Origin: Gordonia bronchialis DSM 43247
Lineage (GTDB): Bacteria > Actinomycetota > Actinomycetes > Mycobacteriales > Mycobacteriaceae
Direction: 5' to 3'
Length of the DNA stretch: 64,000 nucleotides
NCBI RefSeq assembly: GCF_000024785.1
Contig: NC_013441.1
Coordinates: 744,001-808,000 of the forward strand
In this document: in pieces, positions 17,147 through 27,958 of the stretch
Numbering within the stretch: position 1 is the stretch's first letter
Layout: every line of letters starts with the position of its first letter
Position numbers and translations under genes: made by a program
Notes under the pieces: generated by a model
The model's input: the letters and a program-made list of their open reading frames with translations, nothing else
Told to the model about the DNA's origin: nothing
The model's database searches: none

Positions 17147-17697
17147 GCCTGTACCACCGCGCCCCGCTGGATGACGCTGGTGGTCACCACCACCTCGCCG
17201 GCCTGCGGGTAGGTGTGCCAGGTGTGCCAGGAGATCGTCTCGGCGTCGGCGTCGGAGATGATGGCGGTCACGGCGTGCGGCTCGCCGGGGAACCGTCCGA
17301 GCAGCGCGGGTAAGCCATCGGCCCGACGATCGGCGACGCGGGTACCGAGGTCGTCGACGAGATCCGCGAGCGCATCGGCCTCGACGACGTCGACGTGGGA
17401 GGCGAAGTAGTAGCTGCTGCCCTGATACGACTCCGGGAGGGCCGAGGTCATCTCCGGTAGGCAGGCGACCGTCTCACACAGCCGCTGATGCCCGTCGTCG
17501 ACGATGACCTGATGGCTCGCGCCGAGCAGCCGCAGCGAGATCGTGATGCCGTCGAAATCGGCGGAACACTCGGCCAGCGCGGGCTGTTCGGGCGCCTCGA
17601 GGGAGAACCCGAGTTGCGCGGCGCTGGTGTCGGCGTAGGCGACGTCGATCTCGGTGGGGCCGAGGTCGGTGGAGCCGCCGGAATCGGCAGTACTCAT
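17143..17697 (-). CDS. DUF2617 family protein
   Basis: Starting at ATG 17697 the product is 184 aa, soluble and acidic. The segments VIVDDGHQRLCETVACLPEM, GRFPGEPHAVTAI and SWHTWHTYPQAGEVVVTTS are characteristic of DUF2617. It overlaps the upstream DUF4178 gene (ATGA) and the downstream DUF4247 gene, so all three are translationally linked. No biochemical role is known. Confidence 0.82.
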   Translation of the reverse strand: MSTADSGGSTDLGPTEIDVAYADTSAAQLGFSLEAPEQPALAECSADFDGITISLRLLGASHQVIVDDGHQRLCETVACLPEMTSALPESYQGSSYYFASHVDVVEADALADLVDDLGTRVADRRADGLPALLGRFPGEPHAVTAIISDADAETISWHTWHTYPQAGEVVVTTSVIQRGAVVQA

Positions 17698-18329
17698 CGG
17701 GCCTCGGGTGCGGGGTTGCTCGGGTACACCCGGTACTCGCCGGTCGTGAGGACCTCGCCGCGCGCGCACTCCCATCCGCTGCCGAAGTCCTCGAAGGACA
17801 GGCGTTCGGTGCCTGCCTCGTAATCGTGGTAGCGCATCGAGCCGGTCGTGGCGAGCCCGGTGGTGCCGGCCGAGGTGAAGGTGGCCGAGCCGGCCTCGTC
17901 GAAGACGTAGCGCCGGCCCTCGAGTTCGACGGCGTCGGGCCCGGGCGTCACCGTCACGCCCTTGAGTTCACGCCACAGCACGACCTCGAGGTCGGGGTCG
18001 TCCTCGACGGAGATCCATGCCTTCTCGCCGAGGCCGGTGTCGATGAAGTTCTCCGTCCAGGTGAACCCGCCCTGGGTCAGGCGCAGCGTGCCGCGCACGG
18101 CATAGGTCTCACCGCGGATCTCGACGAGATCACTCGGCTTGAGGTTGCGCGGGTTGCCGTAGACGGCGTCGTCGTCGGCCGACGAGAACGGATCACCGGG
18201 GCGGTAGGTGCGGTTGCGCAGGGCCTCTTCCTCGGACTGACGCAGTTTGCGCTTCTCGAGGAAGTTGAAGATCACCACCACGGCGATGATGGCGAGCAAG
18301 GCCACGATGATGACGAGCAGATACTTCAC
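17694..18329 (-). CDS. DUF4178 family protein with N-terminal anchor
   Basis: This 211-aa protein has one N-terminal membrane helix (residues 2-24), then a DUF4178 domain: LKPSDLVEIRGETYAVRGTL followed by WISVEDDPDLEVVLWRELKG and a C-terminal GSMRYHDYEAGTERLSFEDF. It is first gene of the five-gene operon, with its promoter in the 279-bp gap shared with groEL. DUF4178 and DUF350 genes are known neighbours of spermidine-synthase-like genes elsewhere; the molecular function is open. Confidence 0.85.
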   Translation of the reverse strand: MKYLLVIIVALLAIIAVVVIFNFLEKRKLRQSEEEALRNRTYRPGDPFSSADDDAVYGNPRNLKPSDLVEIRGETYAVRGTLRLTQGGFTWTENFIDTGLGEKAWISVEDDPDLEVVLWRELKGVTVTPGPDAVELEGRRYVFDEAGSATFTSAGTTGLATTGSMRYHDYEAGTERLSFEDFGSGWECARGEVLTTGEYRVYPSNPAPEAR

Positions 18330-18438
18330 AGGCAGACAATATCGGACATGCGTTCGCTCGCGATCCGACCGTCCACAGGCCGAATGACCGAGCCGACGAC
18401 GCCGGAGCCGTTCGCGCCCCGCGAACAGCGTCGGCGAC

Positions 18439-18465
18439 CTTGCACTCGCCTGGTGCGAGTGCTAA
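18439..18465. promoter_or_regulatory. CIRCE element 1 (HrcA operator)
   Basis: CTTGCACTC - 9 bases - GAGTGCTAA closely matches the TTAGCACTC-N9-GAGTGCTAA consensus, with a perfect right half. It lies about 145 bases upstream of groEL and indicates HrcA repression relieved by heat or misfolding stress. Confidence 0.92.
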
Positions 18466-18473
18466 AACGGAGC

Positions 18474-18500
18474 TTGGCACTCACGGACCGTGAGTGCTAG
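18474..18500. promoter_or_regulatory. CIRCE element 2 (HrcA operator)
   Basis: TTGGCACTC - 9 bases - GAGTGCTAG is a second CIRCE copy only 8 bases after the first. The pair in tandem suggests tight cooperative repression of groEL. The groEL promoter probably overlaps these sites. Confidence 0.92.
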
Positions 18501-20234
<1,734 letters not shown>

Positions 20235-20264
20235 GTCGAGTCCCTGTTTGACGCAAGACAATAC

Positions 20265-20298
20265 GAAGGCCGGTCACCCTCGCGGGTGGCCGGCCTTC
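20265..20298 (+). terminator. groEL terminator hairpin
   Basis: GAAGGCCGGTCACCC (20265-20279) pairs with GGGTGGCCGGCCTTC (20284-20298), 14 of 15 with a 4-base loop, 31 bases after the groEL stop. The U-tract is poor, as is common in high-GC actinobacteria. Confidence 0.75.
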
Positions 20299-20439
20299 GG
20301 CGTGTATGGGCGGTGATTGGCGTCATCGATAATGGCGACACGGGTTCGTCTGATCGACGGATACCTGATGTTGTGACCCTACCGATAGCGTCGTGGGTGT
20401 TCTTTCGTCACCATTCGAGCGACCGCCATCGGAGACGCC

Positions 20440-20964
20440 TTGCGTAACAACAGAATTCTCACGAGAGCTTCCGCTACTCTAATCGCCACGACAGTTGCGG
20501 TGATCGGCCCCCTCGTCGCTTCCGGTCACGCCGTCGCTGATCCGAACGGCTCGTCCGACTTGGATCCGGGCAGCCTCGAGGGCCTGAACCTCGACGACCT
20601 GAATATCGGTGACTGGGACTTCGGCAGCCTCGACGGTAGTGGCAAACCACCGTCGGTACAGCGCTGCAACCAGAAGACCACGTCTGGAGGGCAGGGGGTC
20701 ACCGAGACCAAGTACCTCCTGGGAGGACGCGGACCGACGTCGTTCACGTTGCGGTACGAAACCCTCAAACAACCCGATGAGATTCGGGTGTTCTACCAGG
20801 GCCGGCTGATTCACAACACCGGATACGTCGGTGACAACAAGAACGAGGGGACAGGTTCGGCCCGGGTGACCGTACCCGTCGGGTTCCAGGACTTTGTCAC
20901 CGTGCGAGTGACAGGGCCGGAGAGCGGGACCAAGTGGAGCTACACGGTGTATTGCCCGAGCTGA
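20440..20964 (+). CDS. Secreted hypothetical protein
   Basis: The TTG at 20440 has GGAG five bases before it and starts a 174-aa product. A Sec signal peptide (LRNNRILTRASATLIATTVA ... GHAVA) is likely cleaved before DPNGSS. An acidic low-complexity segment (LDPGSLEGLNLDDLNIGDWD) is followed by a compact beta-rich domain with two Cys (QRCNQKT and the terminal VYCPS), probably disulfide-bonded. I recognise no family. A strong hairpin separates it from the convergent lipoprotein. Confidence 0.75.
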   Translation: MRNNRILTRASATLIATTVAVIGPLVASGHAVADPNGSSDLDPGSLEGLNLDDLNIGDWDFGSLDGSGKPPSVQRCNQKTTSGGQGVTETKYLLGGRGPTSFTLRYETLKQPDEIRVFYQGRLIHNTGYVGDNKNEGTGSARVTVPVGFQDFVTVRVTGPESGTKWSYTVYCPS

Positions 20965-21035
20965 CGGGTAGGAGGGAAAGAAATCCTTCCCCGAGGTTTG
21001 GTCAGATCCCCCAGAAACTTCTCGGGGACGAATTC

Positions 21036-21069
21036 GAAAGTGGGGGAAGGATTTCCTTCCCCCACTTTC
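21036..21069. terminator. Perfect bidirectional terminator hairpin
   Basis: GAAAGTGGGGGAAGG (21036-21050) and CCTTCCCCCACTTTC (21055-21069) form a perfect 15-bp stem with an ATTT loop between two convergent genes. An overlapping longer pairing exists with GGAAAGAAATCCTTCCCC near 20976. Confidence 0.85.
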
Positions 21070-21078
21070 CGCAGGCGA

Positions 21079-22035
21079 CTACAGCTTCGACAGCACCGGC
21101 GTCATCGTCTCGACGACCCACGGCACCGAGTAGACCGTCGGCGATGAGAACGCCGACGCGGTCTCGTTGGACAGGACCACCAGGGTGCCGTTACGGACCG
21201 CCGGCAGCTGATCCCAGCCGGGAACCGAATTGAAGGACTCTGCCCCGCCCACCAGCGGCCAGAGGATCAGTACGTCGGAGTCGAGTAGGTCGACCCGTTC
21301 GCCGGAGACCGTCGTCCGAGGCCCTTGGTCGGCAAGACTTTTCACCGCCGGGTCCAGTTGCAGGCCGAACTGGGCGACCAGCTTGGTCGACGGGTCCGTC
21401 TCGCTGGTCACCAAACCGAACTGCTTCTGCGGCGTGAGCTGACCGAAGGTGAACGTCGTCCCCTGGCTCGCCGGGTATTTCGCCTTGGTCTCGGCGATCT
21501 GGTTCTCGACGTCGGTGATGGCTTCTTGCGCCTGGGCCTGTTTGTCGAAGATCTTTCCGGCCGTGGACAACACGTCCTGCCAACTGTCGGTGACCGTGCC
21601 GGCGGTCATCACCGGGATCGTGGGAGCGAGTTGGCTGAGCCGGTCGTAGGTGGCCTTGTCCGGCAGGTATCCGGCGAGGATCACCTGGGGGTCGAAGCGG
21701 GCGATCGCGGGGATGTCGGGTGCGCCGTTGGCGTAGTCGAAGTTGACGATGGTCGAGGTGTGTTCGGGCGTCCACTCGAATCGGTTGTTGGGGCCGGAGT
21801 AACCGCGGGGGAGGAACTCGGCCGTTATGGGCACGCCGAGTTTGATCAGCGAATCCGACCATGCCCCACCGAAAGTCACGACCCTCGTCGGGTTCACCGG
21901 TATTGTACTGGAACCGTATTGGTGTTCGATGGTGACGGTCTGCGACTCCGATGCGGCGTCGTCGCCGGGGGAACAACCGGCCAGGGTGAGGGCCAGGATG
22001 GTCAGGACCAGGGTCACAGTGCGACGCGAGAACAT
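21079..22035 (-). CDS. Iron-siderophore ABC transporter substrate-binding lipoprotein
   Basis: This 318-aa protein has a lipoprotein signal peptide with lipobox LAGC (lipidated Cys about residue 21). It is a class III periplasmic-binding (FecB/FepB-like) fold: TRVVTFGGAWSDSLIKLGVP, IARFDPQVILAGY and SDVLILWPLVGG. It should capture ferri-siderophores outside the membrane for an ABC importer encoded elsewhere. An IdeR-like box overlaps its upstream region, so it should be induced under iron limitation. Confidence 0.88.
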   Translation of the reverse strand: MFSRRTVTLVLTILALTLAGCSPGDDAASESQTVTIEHQYGSSTIPVNPTRVVTFGGAWSDSLIKLGVPITAEFLPRGYSGPNNRFEWTPEHTSTIVNFDYANGAPDIPAIARFDPQVILAGYLPDKATYDRLSQLAPTIPVMTAGTVTDSWQDVLSTAGKIFDKQAQAQEAITDVENQIAETKAKYPASQGTTFTFGQLTPQKQFGLVTSETDPSTKLVAQFGLQLDPAVKSLADQGPRTTVSGERVDLLDSDVLILWPLVGGAESFNSVPGWDQLPAVRNGTLVVLSNETASAFSSPTVYSVPWVVETMTPVLSKL

Positions 22036-22037
22036 CA

Positions 22038-22057
22038 GGTTAGGCTAGGCTAACTTC
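22038..22057. promoter_or_regulatory. IdeR/DtxR-type iron box
   Basis: GGTTAGGCTAGGCTAACTTC resembles the actinobacterial iron box (TTAGGTTAGGCTAACCTAA type), with inverted TTAG/CTAA halves. It sits a few bases upstream of the siderophore-binding lipoprotein start, where iron-loaded IdeR would block transcription. Confidence 0.75.
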
Positions 22058-22117
22058 GATGTTGCGGGCAAGGGCGTCCGTGGTCGTGTCGTGACCGCCG
22101 GGCGCAGTTGGTCGACG

Positions 22118-22735
22118 TCAGCCTTTAGCGTCGGTGCCGACCACATCACGCAGCGCGGCGTACGCTTCATCGAGGGCGTGCGCGCACATCGCGGGTCCGT
22201 CGGTGCCGAGTTTCTCCATGGCCAGGTGCATCATCGCAGTCCAGGTGGAGATGATCACCCGCACGCGCAGGTCGTCGGGGGTGGTTTCCATGCGTTCGGC
22301 GAGTGCCTCGGTGAGCGACGCCGTCTTGTAGTCGCTCATCTCCATGCTGCGTGCGCTCACCGCCGGGGATGCCTGCATGATGCGGTTCATCGCCTCGAAG
22401 CGGGCCAGATCGACCGAGGCATGGTCGGTGGTCATCAGTTTGCGGTGGACATCGACCAGCGTCGCCAACTCGTCGCCGGTATGTGGAGCCGCCTTGAGTT
22501 CGGTGCGGACGGCGGCGACCATGTCCTCGATCGGGGCGAGCACCACGTCTTCCTTGGTGGCGAAGTAGCGGTTGAAGGTGCGCGGTGAGATGTCCGCGGC
22601 CGCTGCGATCTGCTCGACGGTTGTCGCCTCGAAACCGTTTGTGTCGCATAGCTTCAGCGCTGCGGCCACCAATCGGTCGCGGGTCTGGAGCTTCTTGCGC
22701 TCGCGAAGCCCGCACGCCGCGGAAGTGACACTCAT
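22118..22735 (-). CDS. TetR-family regulator of the MFS exporter
   Basis: This 205-aa protein starts at ATG 22735 (MSVTSAACGLRERKK). Its HTH (ATTVEQIAAAADISPRTFNR YF) is typical of TetR proteins, and its C-terminal domain resembles regulators of mycobacterial drug exporters. It is divergent from the MFS gene across a 237-bp region with two palindromes sharing TGGCAG half-sites. It probably represses the exporter and itself. The gene is intact although its target exporter is now disrupted. Confidence 0.88.
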   Translation of the reverse strand: MSVTSAACGLRERKKLQTRDRLVAAALKLCDTNGFEATTVEQIAAAADISPRTFNRYFATKEDVVLAPIEDMVAAVRTELKAAPHTGDELATLVDVHRKLMTTDHASVDLARFEAMNRIMQASPAVSARSMEMSDYKTASLTEALAERMETTPDDLRVRVIISTWTAMMHLAMEKLGTDGPAMCAHALDEAYAALRDVVGTDAKG

Positions 22736-22776
22736 GAGCGCATGATAGCGCGGAATCGCCGGATGTGTGTCCGAAT

Positions 22777-22790
22777 CTGCCAACTGGCAG
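22777..22790. promoter_or_regulatory. Palindrome CTGCCA-AC-TGGCAG, candidate TetR site 1
   Basis: This is a perfect 6+6 palindrome with a 2-base centre, 42 bases upstream of the TetR start. It uses the same half-sites as the palindrome in the adjacent promoter. Confidence 0.5.
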
Positions 22791-22807
22791 TGAATGCAAA
22801 TTGTCTG

Positions 22808-22837
22808 TTGACGCCAAGTGGCAGAGGCTGCCATTAT
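22808..22837 (+). promoter_or_regulatory. Promoter for the MFS gene with embedded palindrome
   Basis: TTGACG (22808-22813) and CATTAT (22832-22837) are separated by 18 bases and read toward the MFS gene. The spacer contains TGGCAG-AGG-CTGCCA (22819-22833), so a TetR dimer bound there would occlude RNA polymerase. Confidence 0.55.
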
Positions 22838-22906
22838 TTGGAGGCCGGTCGACGAGATCTCCATCGCGCCGGTCCATGGGCGAGCCCCACCGTTGCAGTC
22901 CGCCGC

Positions 22907-22954
22907 AACTCACAAGACGCTCACAACTCACAAGACCCCCAGAACTCACAAGAC
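22907..22954 (+). repeat. Three direct repeats AACTCACAAGAC at exact 18-bp spacing
   Basis: Identical 12-mers start at 22907, 22925 and 22943, ending 18 bases before the MFS GTG start. They could be activator sites in phase or a 5'-UTR element. Read in the MFS frame they encode NSQD repeats, so an N-terminally extended protein is also possible. Confidence 0.65.
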
Positions 22955-25858
22955 GCACAGTCTGGAGAAACCGTGACCATCACCGACCTACCGATCGAGG
23001 AGCGCGGGCAGACGTCCGAACTCCCACCCGCACCACCCAATTCGCGCCGCTGGTGGGCGCTGGGCATCATCGCGCTGGCGCAGCTGATGGTGGTTCTCGA
23101 CGCCACGATCATCACCATCGCGCTGCCGTACGCGCAGGCCGACCTGCACATCTCCGACGCCAGCCGGCAGTGGGCGATGACCGCCTACACCCTGATGTTC
23201 GGCGGTCTGCTGTTACTCGGCGGCCGCCTGGCCGACTATCTGGGCCGACGCCGGATGTTCCTGATCGGGCTCGCCGGGTTCGCGGCGTCCTCGGTCGTGG
23301 CGGGCCTTGCCTGGAACACCGCGTCGTTCTTCGCCGGCCGCGCACTCCAGGGTGCGTTCGCTGCGGTTCTCGCCCCGGCCGCACTGTCGCTGATCACCGT
23401 CACCTTCATCGAACATCGCGAGCGCGCAAGGGCTTTCGCCGTGTACGCCGCGGTCTCGGGTGGTGGTGCCGCGATCGGGCTGATCCTCGGCGGCGCCCTG
23501 ACCGAGTACATGTCCTGGCGCTGGACGCTTCTCATCAACACCCCGATCGCGATCGTCGCGGCCATCGGTGCGGTGATGCTCGTTCTCCGCGACCGACCGG
23601 CCCTGCAGCGCAACGGATACGATCTGCCGGGTGCGATCACGGTGACCACCGGACTCGTCGCACTGGTCTACGGGTTCACCCGCGCCGCGGAGTCCGGATG
23701 GGGTTCGGCGTCGACGATCGCGTTGTTCGTCGTGTCCGCCGCGCTGTTGGCCGCATTCGTGATGATCGAGTTGCGGGCGAGCAATCCGCTTCTGCCGCTG
23801 CGTATCCCGGGTGAACGCAACCGGGGCGGCGCGTTCCTGGTGTCGTTCATCGTGCCGATCCCGATGTTCGCGATGTTCCTGTTCCTCAGCTACTACATGC
23901 AGAACACCCTCGGCCACACCCCGCTGGAAGCCGGCGTGTTGTTCCTCCCGTTCCCGGTCGGCATCATCGTCGCAGCCGGTCTGGCGAGCTCACTGTTGCC
24001 GCGAATCGGCCCGCAGCCGTTGATGATCGCGGGCACCGTGCTCGGTGTGGCAGGTCTGACGTATCTGGCCCAGCTGGGCATGGATTCCACCTGGCTCTCC
24101 GTGGTCCTGCCCAGTCAGGTGCTGATCGCCTTCGGCATGGGGTTGACCTTTGTGTCGATGCAATCGGTTGCGCTGCACTGAACCGTCCTGGATCGGATAG
24201 AGACCTGGTTCAGGCCACCTCCGCCACGGAGGCGACGCTGTCACGATAGCGCGTCTCGTACTCGACGGGTGAGCAGTAGCCCAGGGAGGAGTGCAGCCTC
24301 TCGGCGTTGAACCAGTGCACGTAGGCGGCGGTCTCTCGTTCGACCTCGCCGCGGTCCTTCCAGGCGCGGCCGGTGTCGATCAGTTCGGTCTTGTACAAGC
24401 CGATCGCCGACTCCATGAGCGCGTTGTCGAGCGCATCGCCGACCGATCCTATGGATCCGGTGATGTTGGCCTCGGTCAGCGCAGCGGTGAATGCCAACGA
24501 TGTGTACTGATCAGGCTCAACCGGTGGAAGCAACACCCGAGATCAGGAGGGTGCTGTGGGGAGACCATCGAACTGGATGAAGGAGGTCACTCGACGGGCT
24601 CCGATGCGCTCGCCGGGGCACCCTGGACACAGACGCGAACTGGAGCGTCGATTCTGGGACAAGGTCGCCGAGGGGATGCTTCCGTCGGAAGCAGGGATCG
24701 CCGTCGGCGTGTCGCCGGTGCGTGGATCGCGGTGGTTCCGTGAGGCTGGAGGGATGTCTCCGTACTCGTGGCCAGCTCCGTCGGGACGCTACTTGAGCTT
24801 CGCTGAGCGTGAGCAGATCGCACTGCTTCGCGTGCAGGGCAAGGGGATCAGAGACATCGCGAAGCGTTTGGGACGGAGTCCCTCGACGATCTCCCGCGAG
24901 GTGCGACGTAACGCTGCGACACGTAGCGGCACCATCGAGTACCGAGCTTCGGTCGCGCAGTGGAAAGCAGAGATGTTTGCCCGCCGGCCCAAGCTGACCA
25001 AGCTGCAGACGAACCCGGCACTGCGTGAGTATGTGCACGATCGATTGTCGGGCAAAGTTATCGGCGAGGACGGCGCCGTCGTGATCGGCCCCGCAGTCGG
25101 TCGTTGGACGGGCCGCAACAAGCCGCACCGGGCCGATCGACGCTGGGTACAGGCGTGGAGCCCTGAGCAGATTGCGCATCGTATCCGGATCGATTTCCCT
25201 GACGACCCATCAATGAGGATCAGTCATGAGGCGATCTACCAGGCACTTTACATCGAGGGCCGCGAGGGTTTGGACCGAGACGAGATTTTGAGTTTGCGCA
25301 CCGGCCGGTCGTTGCGGATGCCACGCGCAAGGTCGAAACGCACCGCATGGGCACACGTCACCGATGACTCGTTGATCAGCAAACGCCCTGGCGAGGCAGA
25401 CGATCGTGCCGTGGCTGGACATTGGGAGGGCGACTTGATCATTGGAACCGGACGTTCTGCGATCGGCACGGTGGTGGAACGAAAGACTCGTTACACCATG
25501 CTTGTTCACCTGCCACGCGAGGAGGGCTGGGGCGTGAGCAAGCCGGTGAAGAATGGCGTCGCGCTCTCGGGATACGGTGCGGTGTCGATGAATGCCCGAC
25601 TCGAGTCTGCACTGGCGAAACTTCACGGCGCCCTGAAGAAGTCCCTGACCTGGGACCGAGGCAAAGAGCTATCGGCTCATCTGGCGCTCACGGACAAGAC
25701 TGGCGTTCCGGTATTCTTCGCCGATCCGCACAGTCCATGGCAGCGCGGAACGAACGAGAACACCAATGGGTTGCTGCGACAGTACTTCCCCAAGGGAACT
25801 GACCTCTCACGGTGGTGAACCGCCCCGGGTTCGTCGGAGGCTCTCGAACCTGTGAAGG

Positions 25859-26185
25859 ATGGAGAGCATGGCAGCACCTCGGAAGTACAGCATTGAGCTG
25901 AAGGAGCGAGCGACGCGGATGGCGGTGGAAGCCCGCAAGGACCCGGCCACACGGCCGGGAGCGTTCAAACGGATCGGCGATCAACTCGGTGTGCACCCGG
26001 AGGCGCTACGCACCTGGGTCAAGCAAGCCGAAATCGATGGCGGGCAGCGGCCGGGTACCACGAGCAGCGATTCCGAGCGGATCGCGCAGCTCGAGCGGGA
26101 GAACCGCGAGCTGCGGCGGGCGAACACGATCTTGAAGCAGGCGTCGGCTTTTTTTGCCGCGGAGATCGACCGCCCACAGCGTTGA
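25859..26185 (+). CDS. IS3-B OrfA
   Basis: This 108-aa protein begins with an HTH of the HTH_Tnp_1 type (PRKYSIELKERATRMAVEAR ... HPEALRTWVK) and ends with a coiled coil (RIAQLERENRELRRANTILK). A run of seven T at 26149-26155 (ASAFFAAE) is a slippery site; a -1 shift there enters orfB and would give the OrfAB transposase. ATG 25868 is an alternative start. Confidence 0.93.
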   Translation: MESMAAPRKYSIELKERATRMAVEARKDPATRPGAFKRIGDQLGVHPEALRTWVKQAEIDGGQRPGTTSSDSERIAQLERENRELRRANTILKQASAFFAAEIDRPQR

Positions 26186-27150
26186 TCGTGGAGTTCGTCG
26201 CCGCTTCTCGCGACGAACACGGAGTCGATCCGATCTGCGCGGCCCTACGCGACACGGCCGCCCAGATCGCTCCGTCCACGGTACGAGCCCACCTGAGTGC
26301 GAACAAGACCGAGGCGCCACGCACGGTGCGTGACCGGGAGATGCTCGGCGAGATCCGCACCGTGCACGCCGACAATCTCGGCGTCTACGGTGCCCGCAAG
26401 GTCCACGCCGAACTACGCAGAAAGGATATCGACGTGGCGCGCTGCACTGTCGAACGATTGATGAAAGCCGATGGACTGCAAGGGATACCGAGGTTGAAGA
26501 CACGCAGGACCACCCGCAGCGATGGCGCCGAAACCCCGCAACCGGCCGACCGAGTCGGCCGGCAGTTCACCGCCGAGGCGCCGAACACCTTGTGGGTGGC
26601 GGACCTGACCTACATCCGCACCCACTCCGGGTGGGTGTACGCGGCGTTCATCCTCGACGTGTACTCGCGCGTGGTCGTCGGCTGGCAGGTCTCGACCACG
26701 ATGCACACCGACCTCGCATTGGACGCCTTAGACATGGGATTGTGGGCGCGTGATCGTGCCGGCCAGGATGTGGCCGGACTGATTCACCACTCGGACCGCG
26801 GAGTGCAGTATCGAGCGATTCGTTACACCGAGCGTCTCGCCGAAGCTGAAGCGGTGACTTCGGTTGGCTCCAAGGGTGATTCGTATGACAACGCGATGGC
26901 CGAGGCGTTCAACTCGTTATTCAAGGCGGAATGTATCCGCAACCCGATCATGCGCCCGAAGAGCGGGTGGGGCGGTGTCGGCGACGTCGAGATCGCGGTC
27001 GCCGAGTACATCGAGTGGTTCAACCACCGCCGTCTGCACGGCGAGATCGGACACGTCCCGCCGGTCGAGTACGAGGCCGCCTACTGGGCGGCCCACACGG
27101 TCACCAGCTACCGTGAGAACCCGGTCCCAGCAGAGGCCGGAACCAACTAA
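26182..27150 (+). CDS. IS3-B OrfB (DDE transposase)
   Basis: The 322-aa frame lies in the -1 phase relative to orfA, from TTG 26182, and is probably made as an OrfAB fusion by frameshifting. The rve core has WVADLTYIRTHSGW, LIHHSDRGVQY and the Glu-containing GDSYDNAMAEAFNSLFK segment. The C-terminus IEWFNHRRLHGEIGHVPPVE is the usual IS3 ending. Intact in this copy. Confidence 0.95.
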   Translation: MIVEFVAASRDEHGVDPICAALRDTAAQIAPSTVRAHLSANKTEAPRTVRDREMLGEIRTVHADNLGVYGARKVHAELRRKDIDVARCTVERLMKADGLQGIPRLKTRRTTRSDGAETPQPADRVGRQFTAEAPNTLWVADLTYIRTHSGWVYAAFILDVYSRVVVGWQVSTTMHTDLALDALDMGLWARDRAGQDVAGLIHHSDRGVQYRAIRYTERLAEAEAVTSVGSKGDSYDNAMAEAFNSLFKAECIRNPIMRPKSGWGGVGDVEIAVAEYIEWFNHRRLHGEIGHVPPVEYEAAYWAAHTVTSYRENPVPAEAGTN

Positions 27151-27958
27151 CCGAGCCTCCAGCAAACCCGGGGCGATTCAGTGGGCTGCCGACGAGGTCC
27201 AAGCCATTGCGCACGCACTCAACACGCGCCCACGCAAGACACTCGGGTGGCGCACACCCGCCGAAGCGATGGCCGAGGAGCTATCATCGATGAGTACACG
27301 TCGTGTTGCGACGACCAGTTGAATCCGCCCTGACTGCCCGCATCGCTGTGATGAACCAAACCGGTTGCGGTGAAGTCGAATCCGGATCGGCGGCGGGCGA
27401 ACAACGCTTGCTCGACAACACTCGTCACCAACGGTGTGTGCTTGCTCGCCATGACTCGCCACCCGAGGATGCGTCGCGAAAACACATCCACGAGGAACGC
27501 GACGTAGACAAACCCCGCCAATGTCCACACATACGTGAAGTCGGCCACCCACCACTGATCCGGATGTGTCGGTGTATCCCATTGTCGTTCAACATGATCA
27601 GGGAATCGTGGCGCCCTATCGTCTCGGTGGGTCGTGGTGGTGCGATGGCTGCCGCGTACAGCACCGGAGATGCCGCAGATCCCCATCAGCCGGCCGACCT
27701 GATCACGACCCATCACGTGACCGGCGCGCCACATCGTGTGATACATCTTGCGCACCCCGTACACACCGCGGTTCTTCTCGAACTGCTGGTAGACGGCATG
27801 AGCGGCGTAGGCCTCCTCGAGCATCGCTGCCGAGACCAGGCCACGCTGCTTGTGGGCATAGTAGGTGGATGGGGCAATCTGCATTCCGTACTCGGTGAGT
27901 ACCCGGCAGATCGGATCGACCCCGAACCTGTCCCTGTGATCGTCGATGTACTCGACGA

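Larger units (their letters stand above)
25816..27180 (+). mobile_element. IS3-family element B, copy 1 (innermost of nest 1)
   Basis: This is a complete 1365-bp element with ends TGAACCGCCCCGGGTTCG and, inverted, TGAATCGCCCCGGGTTTG. GTGG is duplicated at 25812-25815 and 27181-27184. It carries orfA and orfB. The second copy at 49916 has the same net length and an identical OrfB translation, indicating recent transposition. Confidence 0.95.
24556..27322 (+). pseudogene. IS30-family transposase, interrupted by IS3-B
   Basis: The GTG at 24556 has AGGAGG at 24545-24550. The 5' part (to 25815) has an HTH (LRVQGKGIRDIAKRLGRSPS) and the IS30 catalytic core GHWEGDLIIG and FADPHSPWQRGTNENTNGLL. It is cut after TDLSRW; the 3' part resumes at 27185 as AADEVQAIAHALNTRPRKTL and stops at 27322. 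Removing 25816-27184 restores SRWAADEVQ exactly. The truncated frame ends one codon into the insert. Confidence 0.92.
24510..27329 (+). mobile_element. IS30-family element 1 (middle layer of nest 1)
   Basis: The imperfect terminal repeats align without gaps: left GGCTCAACCGGTGGAAGCAA against right GATTCAACTGGTCGTCGCAA (read inward). CTG is duplicated at 24507-24509 and 27330-27332, inside IS3-A orfB. Net length is about 1451 bp after removing the inner IS3. It contains one transposase gene, itself interrupted. Confidence 0.88.
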
